64,000 bases of DNA from assembly GCF_019931755.1 (NCBI RefSeq), contig NZ_CP082918.1, positions 2,150,001 to 2,214,000 of the forward strand, in the 5' to 3' direction. The stretch comes from Sutcliffiella horikoshii. GTDB lineage: Bacteria; Bacillota; Bacilli; Bacillales; Bacillaceae_I. Positions 18,631 to 26,587 of this stretch are shown one piece after another (the stretch's first letter is position 1; the number at the start of each line of letters is the position of its first letter). Below the pieces are notes generated by a model, which was not told the DNA's origin, did not search any database, and saw only the letters and a program-made list of their open reading frames with translations. The position numbers and the translations under genes were made by a program.

Positions 18631-19869
18631 TTATGTTCGATAGGATGCATTAATCCGTACATAGTCGTATGATAAATCACAGCCCCAAGCGGTAGCATTT
18701 TCACTCCCAGCTACAAGATCTACCATAATTTCAATCTTTTCATTTTCCAAATAGCTTTTGGCTTCTTCTTCACAGAAAGAGACCGGCATTCCATCCTCAA
18801 CAATTAAGATAGGTCCTATCATCACCTTGATTTTTTCTGTGTCGAGGGTGATTCCGCTATATCCAACAGCTGAAACAATTCTTCCCCAGTTTGGGTCTTG
18901 ACCAAAAACTGCCGTCTTCACCAAGCTTGAGCCGACAATGGTTTTAGCAATTACTTGTGCATCTTCTACAGTTTCAGCACGGTTAACGTGCACTTCAATT
19001 AGTTTAGTAGCCCCTTCCCCGTCTCTTGCTATCTGTTGAGAAAGCGATTTGCAAACTGTATGGAGCCCTTGCTTGAAAAGAGTATATTCATCGTCATTTT
19101 CTTTCCATTGTTTATTTCCTGCCATCCCATTTGCCAGGACGAGAACCATGTCATTGGTACTTGTGTCTCCATCAACGGTAATCATATTAAAGGTTTCTTT
19201 CGTTACTTCGCTTAAAGCTTGTTGTAATAATTCATGATCGATATTAATGTCGGTGGTGACAAAACCAAGCATGGTTGCCATATTCGGATGAACCATCCCA
19301 GATCCCTTTGCAGCTCCAGCTATCGTGTACACCTTATCTCCTGATTTCAACTGCAGACAAACATGCTTTGTAAACGTGTCGGTAGTAAGAATCGCTTCTT
19401 CAAAAGACAGGGCTGCGTCAGATGTTTTTAGTGCTGATATCGATTCCACCCCTGTTATTATTTTGCTTATTGGCAGTTGCTCTCCTATGACTCCTGTGGA
19501 GATGACTGCGACATCCTCTTTGTTTAAGCAGGCTTTTTCTGCAAACACTTCCCTCATTTTATAAGCGTTTTTTAAGCCCTCGTGTCCTGTACATGAGTTA
19601 GCATTACCTGAGTTCACGATGACACCTTGGAGGGTTCCGTTAGTATTTATGCTCTCTTTGGAAACTTTAAGTGGCGGTGCTTGAAATAAATTGGTTGTGT
19701 AAACTGCTGCTGCCGTTGCAGGTGTTTCACTGTAGATCCATCCTAGATCTTTTCGTTTTCGTTTAATTCCACAATGCAGTCCACCGGCGGAAAAGCCTTT
19801 AGGGGTACAGATATTTCCATCTTGTACAGCAACCCATGTCTCTTTTTTCGCTAAAACTTCCACTTTCAT
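18631..19869 (-). CDS. argJ: glutamate N-acetyltransferase / ornithine acetyltransferase
   Basis: A 412-residue autoprocessing enzyme that recycles the acetyl group from N-acetylornithine to glutamate. The self-cleavage site is visible as HPNMATMLGF near residue 200, where the precursor splits before the Thr of ATML. TGVIGEQLP and GNANSCTG motifs precede it. AGAGGTGA lies before the ATG. Whether it also uses acetyl-CoA (bifunctional type) cannot be decided from sequence alone, but no separate argA is visible here. Confidence 0.95.
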   Translation of the reverse strand: MKVEVLAKKETWVAVQDGNICTPKGFSAGGLHCGIKRKRKDLGWIYSETPATAAAVYTTNLFQAPPLKVSKESINTNGTLQGVIVNSGNANSCTGHEGLKNAYKMREVFAEKACLNKEDVAVISTGVIGEQLPISKIITGVESISALKTSDAALSFEEAILTTDTFTKHVCLQLKSGDKVYTIAGAAKGSGMVHPNMATMLGFVTTDINIDHELLQQALSEVTKETFNMITVDGDTSTNDMVLVLANGMAGNKQWKENDDEYTLFKQGLHTVCKSLSQQIARDGEGATKLIEVHVNRAETVEDAQVIAKTIVGSSLVKTAVFGQDPNWGRIVSAVGYSGITLDTEKIKVMIGPILIVEDGMPVSFCEEEAKSYLENEKIEIMVDLVAGSENATAWGCDLSYDYVRINASYRT

Positions 19870-19884
19870 GTCTTCACCTCTTTT

Positions 19885-20922
19885 TTATGGATAGACAGGT
19901 GTTATATTTAGTCCAGTTTGTTCGTCCCACCCGTTCATTATGTTCATATTTTGTACTGCCTGGCCTGATGCGCCTTTCATTACATTGTCGATAACAGAAA
20001 CGATCATTATTCTGTTGGTTCGTTCGTCAACTGTTATACCGAGATCACAAAAGTTGGAACTATATACCTCTTTGGTGGCTGGCAAGTGATTCTCCTGTCT
20101 GACTCGAACAAAGTACTCTTTTTGATAGAACTCATTGTAGAGTCCTATTGCTTCTTTTGTACTTATTGTTTGCTTCATATCACAATAAATCGTGCACAAG
20201 ATCCCTCTAGACATTGGGACTAGATGCGGAGTAAATGTGATAGTGGCATCCATGCCGGAAAATGATTGGATTACTTGTTCCATTTCCGGGATATGTTGAT
20301 GGTTTCCTAGTTTATAAGCTTTGACATTTTCATTCACTTCACAGTAATGAGTGGACATGCTAGCTTTTCTACCTGCACCTGTTACACCAGATTTTCCATC
20401 GATAATGATGCTGTTTAGATGGATCAAATTGGTCTTCAATAGTGGTGCAAGACCAAGCAATGTAGCAGTGGGATAACAACCAGGGTTTGCTATTAAAGAT
20501 GCATGTTTAATTTCTTCCCTGAAAAGTTCCGACAGCCCATATGTAGAGTTTTGTAATATGTTATCAGGGGCTGGTGAATATTTATACCATTTGTCGTATA
20601 AATTAGAATCTTTCAAGCGATGATCGCCAGAAAGGTCAATACATGGAATCCCTTCTTCTACAAACCTATGAATCATGTTTTTAGCGACTCCGGACGGGGT
20701 AGCAAAAAAGAATATGTCAGCACTTTCCATCAAATCATCTATATTCACTTCTTCTAATCTATTATCTGTAATCCCCATTAAATGGGGATATTGTTCAGAA
20801 ATCAGTGTTCCGCTTGTTGAGTGGGAGCCAAGAAAGCTTATTTCTACTTCCGAATGCTGCTTTAAGATTCTTATAAGTTCTGCACCGCTATACCCGTTCG
20901 CTCCGATAATTCCAACCTTCAA
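19885..20922 (-). CDS. argC: N-acetyl-gamma-glutamyl-phosphate reductase
   Basis: A 345-residue NADPH-dependent reductase, first gene of the arginine operon. The Rossmann motif is VGIIGANGYSGAEL and the catalytic Cys lies in IANPGCYPTA near residue 148. I choose a TTG start at 20922: GGAGAGG ends nine bases upstream and the result, M-KVGIIGANG, has the usual family length. The ATG at 20931 abuts the ribosome site and the ATG at 20940 lies on it. A longer open frame to 21042 crosses the promoter and is not coding. Confidence 0.94.
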   Translation of the reverse strand: MKVGIIGANGYSGAELIRILKQHSEVEISFLGSHSTSGTLISEQYPHLMGITDNRLEEVNIDDLMESADIFFFATPSGVAKNMIHRFVEEGIPCIDLSGDHRLKDSNLYDKWYKYSPAPDNILQNSTYGLSELFREEIKHASLIANPGCYPTATLLGLAPLLKTNLIHLNSIIIDGKSGVTGAGRKASMSTHYCEVNENVKAYKLGNHQHIPEMEQVIQSFSGMDATITFTPHLVPMSRGILCTIYCDMKQTISTKEAIGLYNEFYQKEYFVRVRQENHLPATKEVYSSNFCDLGITVDERTNRIMIVSVIDNVMKGASGQAVQNMNIMNGWDEQTGLNITPVYP

Positions 20923-20949
20923 AATCTTCATCCTCTCCATGGGTTTATA

Positions 20950-20988
20950 ATATGAATTATTATAACTACGTATGTATAAAAATACAAC
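20950..20988 (-). promoter_or_regulatory. arginine operon promoter with overlapping ARG box
   Basis: On the minus strand a sigma-A-like promoter TTGTAT-N17-TATAAT (-35 at 20982-20987, -10 at 20959-20964) lies just before argC. The plus strand at 20971-20988 reads TATGTATAAAAATACAAC, an ARG box covering the -35 and spacer. A second, weaker half-match TATGAATTATTATAAC covers the -10. This fits repression by AhrC/ArgR when arginine is plentiful. Confidence 0.75.
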
Positions 20989-21000
20989 ATGTTTTTTAAA

Positions 21001-21045
21001 AATAAAAAAGATGACCTTGAGAGGATAGTTTCTCAAGGTCATCTT
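21001..21045 (-). terminator. terminator of the M20 peptidase gene
   Basis: A perfect 15-bp stem (AAGATGACCTTGAGA with TCTCAAGGTCATCTT) with an eight-base loop and a T-run on the minus strand. It isolates the arginine operon promoter from upstream transcription. Confidence 0.9.
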
Positions 21046-21053
21046 CTTAAATA

Positions 21054-22187
21054 TTATTCTCCCAAGGCGGCAATCGTTTTTGCCAGAAGTTCCGTCCGTT
21101 CTGTTAGAGAAGGAATTTCTAAGTACTCTTCTTCGCTGTGGGCATTCCCGCCAACCGGCCCCATTCCATCTACGGTGGCAATTCCCATCGCAGCAGTAAA
21201 GGAAGCATCCGATCCACCGCCTGTAGCCGTGTCTTTTACCACTACTCCTATCTGTTTGCCAACTTTCTCAATGACATGTAACAATGATTCTGTGCGTGCT
21301 GTCTTTTCCATAGGAAGCCTATTCATTTCGCCAACCAGCTCGACCTCTGTACCTTTGACATCTGTTGATGCACAGATTTTTTCCAATTTCCGTTCAATAG
21401 GGATGGCCTGTTCTCGTTCTGTGATTCGGATGTCTACATGGGCAACAGCACTATCAGAAACAGTATTAACAGATGATCCTCCCTCAATCAAGCCTACATT
21501 GACACTGATTCCCTTAGAATGATCATTGAGTGCGTGTAGCTGTATTACTTTATGAGCGAGCTCTTCAATCGCACTTCTTCCTTTTTCCGGCTCAATTCCG
21601 GAATGTGCTGCCCGCCCGCGTACATTTATCGTATATTTCCCTTTTCCTCTTCTTGCCGTGACAAGTGAACCGTCTTTTCTGGCAGGTTCCATGATAAGCG
21701 CATATTTTTTATCCTTTGCTTTGCTCTCTATAAGCGATTTGGAAGACGGAGAACCAATCTCCTCATCACTGTTCAATACAAGAACAACATCCTGATAAGC
21801 TTTAGAATGGGCGTGAATTAATGCTTTCATTGCATAGAGTATGGAAACTTGGCTGGCTTTCATATCAATGACACCAGGTCCATATGCCCTCCCACCTTCT
21901 ACTTTAAACGGTCTACTTTGTACGGTACCATTAGGGAATACCGTATCCATATGTGCCACTATTATTATTTTTGGCTCTTTTGCTAACGGATGCTGGATGA
22001 CTAAATGATTTCCATACTTTTCTTCTTCTAACACTTGTACCGAAAATCCGATAGACCTATACTCCTTTGATAAAATAGATCCAATCTGATCTATTCCCTC
22101 TTTAGAGGTCGATCCACTATCAATATTGACCAGTTTCTCCAACAACTCTAGCATATTAGTTTGGTTATTTTGTAAATACTCTTTCAT
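21054..22187 (-). CDS. M20-family metallopeptidase (glutamate carboxypeptidase-like)
   Basis: A 377-residue zinc-dependent M20 hydrolase closest in motif pattern to carboxypeptidase G2. Metal-site motifs are IVAHMDTVFPNG, GPGVIDMK, SDEEIGSPSS (catalytic Glu and metal ligand) and MEPARKDG; the C-terminal GGGSDASF motif is present. The dimerisation domain sits between (ARRGKGKYTI, AAHSGIEPE). The start at 22187 has AGGAGAGAG five bases upstream; the ATG at 22205 precedes that site. It lies just upstream of the arginine operon but is separated from it by a strong terminator. A link to arginine metabolism as a deacetylase is possible but not shown. Confidence 0.85.
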   Translation of the reverse strand: MKEYLQNNQTNMLELLEKLVNIDSGSTSKEGIDQIGSILSKEYRSIGFSVQVLEEEKYGNHLVIQHPLAKEPKIIIVAHMDTVFPNGTVQSRPFKVEGGRAYGPGVIDMKASQVSILYAMKALIHAHSKAYQDVVLVLNSDEEIGSPSSKSLIESKAKDKKYALIMEPARKDGSLVTARRGKGKYTINVRGRAAHSGIEPEKGRSAIEELAHKVIQLHALNDHSKGISVNVGLIEGGSSVNTVSDSAVAHVDIRITEREQAIPIERKLEKICASTDVKGTEVELVGEMNRLPMEKTARTESLLHVIEKVGKQIGVVVKDTATGGGSDASFTAAMGIATVDGMGPVGGNAHSEEEYLEIPSLTERTELLAKTIAALGE

Positions 22188-22399
22188 CTTACTCTCTCCT
22201 GACATAATAGACGCATAAACCTTGTTCTTCTATATACATATATTTATTTACCTATTCCATTATACCTTTTCTACTTATTAAGTCCTATATTTCCTTTATT
22301 CTACCTATTCGAAGAGTTCAAACCTTTTTTTAATAAAAAAACATTTTTTATCTGAATAAACAATCTATTATGTTTTCCCGCTAATCTATGTTATAGTAA

Positions 22400-22521
22400 T
22401 TATGCGATGAGCTGAATTGTGTAAGTCGACGGACGCGCTCTTTGAGCAAGGCATGAATGTGGTCATGCTGTCCCTCGCCTCAATACGCAGGAAGGCACCT
22501 TTATAGGTGCCTTCTTTTTTT
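22400..22521 (+). ncRNA. candidate structured RNA with terminator, leader or stand-alone
   Basis: In the 390-bp divergent gap, a TATAGT -10-like box (22392-22397) is followed by about 90 bases with nested pairing and then a strong terminator. GCGA (22404-22407) pairs TCGC, GGAC (22431-22434) pairs GTCC (22470-22473), and inside lie two hairpins, GCTC-TTT-GAGC and GCATGA-ATGTGG-TCATGC. The terminator is GAAGGCACCT/AGGTGCCTTC plus seven T, 61 bases before the oxidoreductase start. I could not match it to a riboswitch class I know. It may be a regulatory leader or a small RNA. Confidence 0.55.
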
Positions 22522-22581
22522 GCTACTTTTTCGCCATTTCTGCTATACTGTCTACATCTATTAGAGAAAGAAGGAATTATT

Positions 22582-23568
22582 TTGATACGTTTTGGTGTCA
22601 TCGGAACCAACTGGATAACAGAATCATTTATTAATGCAGCTCTAGAGTCAGAAGATTTTCGCTTAACTGCTGTCTATTCCCGAAAAGAAGAAACAGCAAA
22701 GGAATTCGGGAATAAATTTAATGTATCTACCACATATACTGATTTGAATGATTTTACAAAAAGCAAGGAATTTGATGCAGTTTATATAGCCAGCCCTAAC
22801 TCTTTACATGCAAAGCAAGCAATCGCATGCATGGATCAAGGTAAACATGTAATCTGCGAAAAACCGATAGCATCCAATACAAGAGAATTATCTGAAATGA
22901 TAGCTGCGGCAAAAAGAAATAACGTCGTTCTGATGGAGGCAATGAAAAGCACTCTCCTTCCTAACTTCTTGGCAGTTAAAGAAAACCTGCATAAAATAGG
23001 GAAAATCAGGCGTTATGTTGCTAGTTATTGTCAGTACTCCTCCCGCTATGATAAGTACAAAGAAGGAACAGTACTTAATGCCTTTAAACCTGAGTTTTCC
23101 AATGGTTCCTTAATGGACATAGGGATATATACAATTTACCCAATGGTGGCATTGTTTGGGAAACCGAAAGCTTTGCATGCCATGGCCCATATGTTGGAAT
23201 CAGGAGTGGATGGACAAGGGAGCATCTTGTTCCAGTATGATGGAATGGATGCCTCTGTCGCCTACTCCAAGATAGCGAACTCCTACCTTCCTTCCGAAAT
23301 ACAAGGAGAAGAAGGAACGATCATTTTAGATACCATCCATACGCCGGAGAAGGTTCTAATTAGGTTTAAAGACGGGACAGAGGAAGATATAACGGTCCCT
23401 CAAAAGAGTAAATCAATGTTTTATGAGGCTGAAGAATTTATTCGACTTATTAAATCTGGTGAGAAGGAATCTTCTATTAATTCTCTTAGTGCTTCCCTGC
23501 AAACCATGGAGCTAATAGAAGAAGCCCGCTCACAAATAGGTCTTGTCTACCCGGCGGACAAAAGATAA
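22582..23568 (+). CDS. Gfo/Idh/MocA-family oxidoreductase (YulF-like)
   Basis: A 328-residue NAD(P)-dependent oxidoreductase. The Rossmann motif is FGVIGTNWI at the N-terminus, CEKPIASN lies near residue 93, the EAMKSTLLP region near 120 and the second-domain DIGIYTIYP motif near 180. Overall it resembles B. subtilis YulF and dimeric dihydrodiol dehydrogenase-like proteins; substrate unknown. The TTG at 22582 follows AGAAGGA and gives the expected short N-terminus. It lies directly after the candidate structured RNA and terminator, so read-through past that terminator might control it. It is only distantly similar to the paralogue at 6848-7804. Confidence 0.85.
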   Translation: MIRFGVIGTNWITESFINAALESEDFRLTAVYSRKEETAKEFGNKFNVSTTYTDLNDFTKSKEFDAVYIASPNSLHAKQAIACMDQGKHVICEKPIASNTRELSEMIAAAKRNNVVLMEAMKSTLLPNFLAVKENLHKIGKIRRYVASYCQYSSRYDKYKEGTVLNAFKPEFSNGSLMDIGIYTIYPMVALFGKPKALHAMAHMLESGVDGQGSILFQYDGMDASVAYSKIANSYLPSEIQGEEGTIILDTIHTPEKVLIRFKDGTEEDITVPQKSKSMFYEAEEFIRLIKSGEKESSINSLSASLQTMELIEEARSQIGLVYPADKR

Positions 23569-23583
23569 CCTATACTCCTGAAA

Positions 23584-23616
23584 GAATCGCCTGTTGCACA
23601 CGGGCGGTTCTTTTTT
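23584..23616 (+). terminator. terminator of the YulF-like gene
   Basis: GAATCGCC pairs with GGCGGTTC (one G-T pair) and is followed by six T. Confidence 0.8.
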
Positions 23617-23659
23617 ATTTAGTTTCTTCATTTACCATTTGACTTAAGGGGGCAAACAA

Positions 23660-23860
23660 TGATGACCTCTTGAGTTCTTTTTTCGTGCTAGAGCGGTCTT
23701 CATTGCTCGGATGAAGACTTCTCTCGTTCTTTTTTCGCGCTAGAGAGGTCCTCATTGCTCGGATGAAGACTTCTCTCGTTCCTTTTTCATGCTAGAGAGG
23801 TCCTCAAAGGGCTGATGAGGACCTCAGTGGAGCGGCATCGAAGGAAGAGAGGTCTTCATA
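23660..23860 (+). repeat. 52-bp tandem hairpin repeat array, left of NERD gene
   Basis: This 400-bp gap holds about three head-to-tail units of 52 bp with a GCTAGAGAGGTCCTCATTG start and a GATGAAGACTTCTCTCGTTC second half. Each unit folds back: GAGAGGTCCTCAT with ATGAAGACTTCTCTC. The array ends in a different module (about 23815-23860, GATGAGGACCTCAGTGGAGC to GAGAGGTCTTCATA) that recurs at the start of the right-hand array. Confidence 0.85.
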
Positions 23861-23970
23861 ATTACCACAACGATACTCAATGGATAAAATTAGAATTTTC
23901 AAACAAAAATCCTACCTTTTCCACTCTACTATTGGTATAGTAAGAAGTACAAAGAATAAAGGAGTGTGCC

Positions 23971-24888
23971 ATGATATATAAAGCTCGAACTATACCTCGC
24001 GAGTTAGAAGTTTATCAATTACTTAATTCTCGCAAAAATCTACTCGAAAATGAGAGGAAGCACCTTTATGCCCTTCAAAAAGGTTACGAAGGAGAATTGC
24101 TATTTGATACCTTGACTTATTCAGTTATGAAAGCCGAATGTCTCATTCTCAACGACTTACTTCTTCCCCATAACAAAAACACTTTTCAAATTGACTCACT
24201 GATCATTGTCCCAGAGACCATTTACATAATTGAAGTGAAAAATTTCGAAGGGGATTATTTTTATGAACAAGACCGCCTATATACAAGAGTTCCTCCACAT
24301 TCTGAAGTAACCAACCCGCTTATTCAACTTAATAGAAGTGAGTCCTTGTTCAGACAACTGTTACAACAGCTCGGTAATAATATGACTATTCAATCTTACC
24401 TAGTGTTTGTAAACCCCGAATTCACGCTATATCAAGCACCCATTAACAAGCAAATCGTGTACCCAGGTCAGATTAATAGATTCCTAAAAAGCATTCTCCC
24501 TATCTCTTCAAGATTAGATAATAACCACTACGTTCTTGCTGACAAACTTAAGTCCCTTCATAATCCTAAAGCTCCATTCTATTTTCCACCTTCTTATCAA
24601 TATGATGAGCTACGAAAAGGTATCCCTTGCTCGTATTGTGACTCGTTAGAATTTACTACTAAGGGTCCTTACTGTTATTGTTTGGTTTGCTCGAAAAAAG
24701 AAACGATGGAAAAACGTATTCTACGAATTGTTCATCATTTTACTATGCTGTTTCCTGAGATAAAAATTACTACAAATGCGATTTTTGACTGGGGTAGTGG
24801 GAAAATTTCAAAGCGGGTGATTAGGCGAGTGCTTCAAAAGCATTTGAATACTAAAGGTGTACATCAGTGGAGTTATTATGAGTTTTGA
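23971..24888 (+). CDS. NERD-domain (nuclease-related) protein
   Basis: A 305-residue protein with a NERD domain at residues 38-150: the KGYEGELLFDTL motif (conserved Gly-Glu), FQIDSLIIVPETIYIIEVKNF, i.e. the D...ExK pattern of PD-(D/E)xK nucleases. A Cys-rich segment near 220-240 (CSYC, then CYCLVC) looks like a zinc ribbon. The C-terminus is basic. Nuclease activity is inferred from the fold and not known for this group. The ATG follows AAGGAGTG. The gene stands alone between two arrays of related 52-bp hairpin repeats, an arrangement described in the findings. Its own terminator follows. Confidence 0.85.
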   Translation: MIYKARTIPRELEVYQLLNSRKNLLENERKHLYALQKGYEGELLFDTLTYSVMKAECLILNDLLLPHNKNTFQIDSLIIVPETIYIIEVKNFEGDYFYEQDRLYTRVPPHSEVTNPLIQLNRSESLFRQLLQQLGNNMTIQSYLVFVNPEFTLYQAPINKQIVYPGQINRFLKSILPISSRLDNNHYVLADKLKSLHNPKAPFYFPPSYQYDELRKGIPCSYCDSLEFTTKGPYCYCLVCSKKETMEKRILRIVHHFTMLFPEIKITTNAIFDWGSGKISKRVIRRVLQKHLNTKGVHQWSYYEF

Positions 24889-24921
24889 TGATGTGTGATA
24901 ATAATAGATTTTTAGAATAGT

Positions 24922-24957
24922 AAGCGAGGGTGGAGAGTAGTCCATCTTCGCTTTTTT
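24922..24957 (+). terminator. terminator of the NERD gene
   Basis: AAGCGAGGGTGGA pairs with TCCATCTTCGCTT using G-T wobbles, followed by a T-run. Confidence 0.75.
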
Positions 24958-24994
24958 AAGTGGTAAAACACTACTTTATTAAATTTACAATTAG

Positions 24995-25375
24995 AGATGA
25001 AGACCTCAGTGAAGTCGAAGTCAGGGAAGAGAAGTCTTCATAGCACGGATGATGACTTCTCTCGTTCTTTTTTTATGCTAGAAAGGTCCTCATTGCGAGG
25101 ATGAAGACTTCTCCTGTTCCTTTTTCTTGCTAGAGAGGTCCTCATTGCAAGGATGATGACTTCTCTCGTTCTTTTTTTATGCTAGAAAGGTCCTCATTGC
25201 AAGGTTGAAGACTTCTCTCGTTCCTTCTTCGTGCTAGAGAGGTCCTCATTGCAAGGATGAACTGCCCCCTGTTCCCTTATCATGAAAGAGAGGTCCTCAT
25301 CTCACAATTGAAGACCTCTTCTCTCCGTTTTCCCCCCTAGAGAGGTCCTCATCCCACACTATGAACTTCTTCCCT
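24995..25375 (+). repeat. 52-bp tandem hairpin repeat array, right of NERD gene
   Basis: Most of the 650-bp gap after the NERD gene is filled by about six units of the same 52-bp repeat, decaying towards the right end (units at 25260-25375 are clearly degenerate). It opens with the boundary module GATGAAGACCTCAGTG...GAGAAGTCTTCATA, which also closes the left-hand array. Units abut without unique spacers. Confidence 0.85.
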
Positions 25376-25489
25376 TCACCAGGACCAGGTGCCAATCAAA
25401 AACTATCGTTTATTGCATAATTCCCATAGACTCTACGCCTATTTTGCTAAATCTAGTAAAAATGGACGTTTGCTAGAGGACAGGCGTCC

Positions 25490-25520
25490 ACTCTCTTCTC
25501 TCGTAAATACATAGTATGTG
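25490..25520 (+). promoter_or_regulatory. possible sigma-K-type promoter of the coat genes
   Basis: CATAGTATG at 25510-25518 resembles the sigma-K -10 (CATANNNTA), with an AC dinucleotide about 18 bases upstream. It lies 30 bases before the CotW-like gene. The match is imperfect; the assignment leans on the coat-protein context. Confidence 0.3.
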
Positions 25521-25546
25521 GTAGATAAGAAAAAGGGGGTGTAAGA

Positions 25547-25756
25547 ATGGCAGATAGCAAAGATATGCAACGAGAGATTTCAAAACTCACCCAGGCAACA
25601 ACAAACATGATGCTTCAAAATGTTTTAAAGAAACACAATGTGAAACTAAGTGGAGATAACTTCTCCAAAGAGCAAAAAGCGCAACTTAAGAAATTGGTTG
25701 CAGACATCCAGGATTCTTTCGGGAAAATGGAAAAACTTCAAAAAGAAGAAAAATAA
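25547..25756 (+). CDS. CotW-like spore coat protein
   Basis: A 69-residue charged helical protein. MMLQNVLKKHNVKLSGDNFSKEQKAQLKKLVADIQ resembles the core of B. subtilis CotW (an LVQNIFSKHGV-like start, then an EEKEMLLNLVKDLQ-like helix), though shorter. CotW is a minor crust/insoluble-fraction coat protein encoded with CotX and CotV. Here the gene lies 26 bases before a CotX-family gene, which supports the assignment. GGGGGTG precedes the ATG. Homology is recognised by eye only. Confidence 0.65.
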   Translation: MADSKDMQREISKLTQATTNMMLQNVLKKHNVKLSGDNFSKEQKAQLKKLVADIQDSFGKMEKLQKEEK

Positions 25757-25782
25757 AAATTTTAAAATGGGGGATTTAAATA

Positions 25783-26265
25783 ATGAGTAAAGATTGGTTA
25801 TTCGGTGGAAGAAGCTGTGGCTATGATCACGGCTGTGGAAATAATGGTGAATGGAATGCTTTAGCAGCAGGAAGCAGACATCCACTTGACAATGATGGTG
25901 TAGCTCAAGAAGCTGACCAAGTAAACAAAATGATTCAAAAATCTTATGAGCAAATTGTTATTAAGGATTCTTGCGATATTGAAGTAACAACTACTGACAC
26001 AAAAATTGCCGTATCACTACAAGCAGCAATCCAAGCAGCTATCGCTCTAGTTATCAGCGTAAGTATCGCAGACAGTAACAAAGCAGAGCAAGTAATCCAA
26101 GAATTGCTTCAAAGCTCCAAATCTGTACAAGTAAATCACCAACAAACGTATATTCAAAACTCTCGTGGTGTAAGAGTAACAACTACTGACACTGACCTAG
26201 TACTAAACATTCAGCTACTTCTTCAATTATTGATTGCACTTGTTGTAGCTGTAGACATCTTATAA
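25783..26265 (+). CDS. spore coat protein, CotX family
   Basis: A 160-residue coat protein with two copies of the CotX/CotV repeat: QIVIKDSCDIEVTTTDTK followed by a hydrophobic IALVISVSIAD stretch (residues 50-100), and QTYIQNSRGVRVTTTDTD followed by LLIALVVAVDIL (residues 123-160). The N-terminal third is Gly/Cys/Asn-rich (GGRSCGYDHGCGNNGE). CotX-family proteins form part of the insoluble outer coat or crust made late in sporulation in the mother cell. GGGGGAT lies before the ATG and the CotW-like gene precedes it. Confidence 0.9.
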   Translation: MSKDWLFGGRSCGYDHGCGNNGEWNALAAGSRHPLDNDGVAQEADQVNKMIQKSYEQIVIKDSCDIEVTTTDTKIAVSLQAAIQAAIALVISVSIADSNKAEQVIQELLQSSKSVQVNHQQTYIQNSRGVRVTTTDTDLVLNIQLLLQLLIALVVAVDIL

Positions 26266-26587
26266 TCTTGCTGAAGACTTGCCCGCTTCAGCCAAAGTTT
26301 TCAAAAAAAACACCTGCCATGTAACACTCCTTCTTATCTAAAGTGCCGGAAAAAAACACCTGCAATTCCTGCCAAAGCATATCATAGCCTCCTTGCTATA
26401 CCCATCTTACACCACACCTACAAATAGTTCGGAAAAATGAAGACCAGAAAGTTGGTCTTCTTTTTATTGTTTGCTGGAATGACAAATCTAGTCTTTTGCC
26501 TAGTTTTCTTAAAAACACGCGCAAATCCATGGCTCTCTCATAAGATAGTGTAGTTAAATAACCTATTTTTAAAAAAGGAGTTAAGTT
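26266..26587 (+). other. gene-free gap after cotX-like gene
   Basis: No gene seen. The stretch holds a weak hairpin just after the stop codon (GCTGAA/TTCAGC), two near-copies of AAAAAACACCTGC at about 26304 and 26351, and a strong terminator at 26439-26466. Confidence 0.6.
26439..26466 (+). terminator. terminator downstream of coat genes
   Basis: GAAGACCA pairs with TGGTCTTC, followed by TTTTTATT. It lies about 170 bases after the CotX-like gene. Confidence 0.75.

Noticed and set aside
20923..21042. N-terminal extension of ArgC by 40 residues
   Set aside because: It would translate the promoter and ARG boxes and makes the protein longer than the family.
24995..25375. CRISPR array
   Set aside because: The 52-bp units are contiguous and diverge internally; there are no unique spacers, and no cas genes are nearby.
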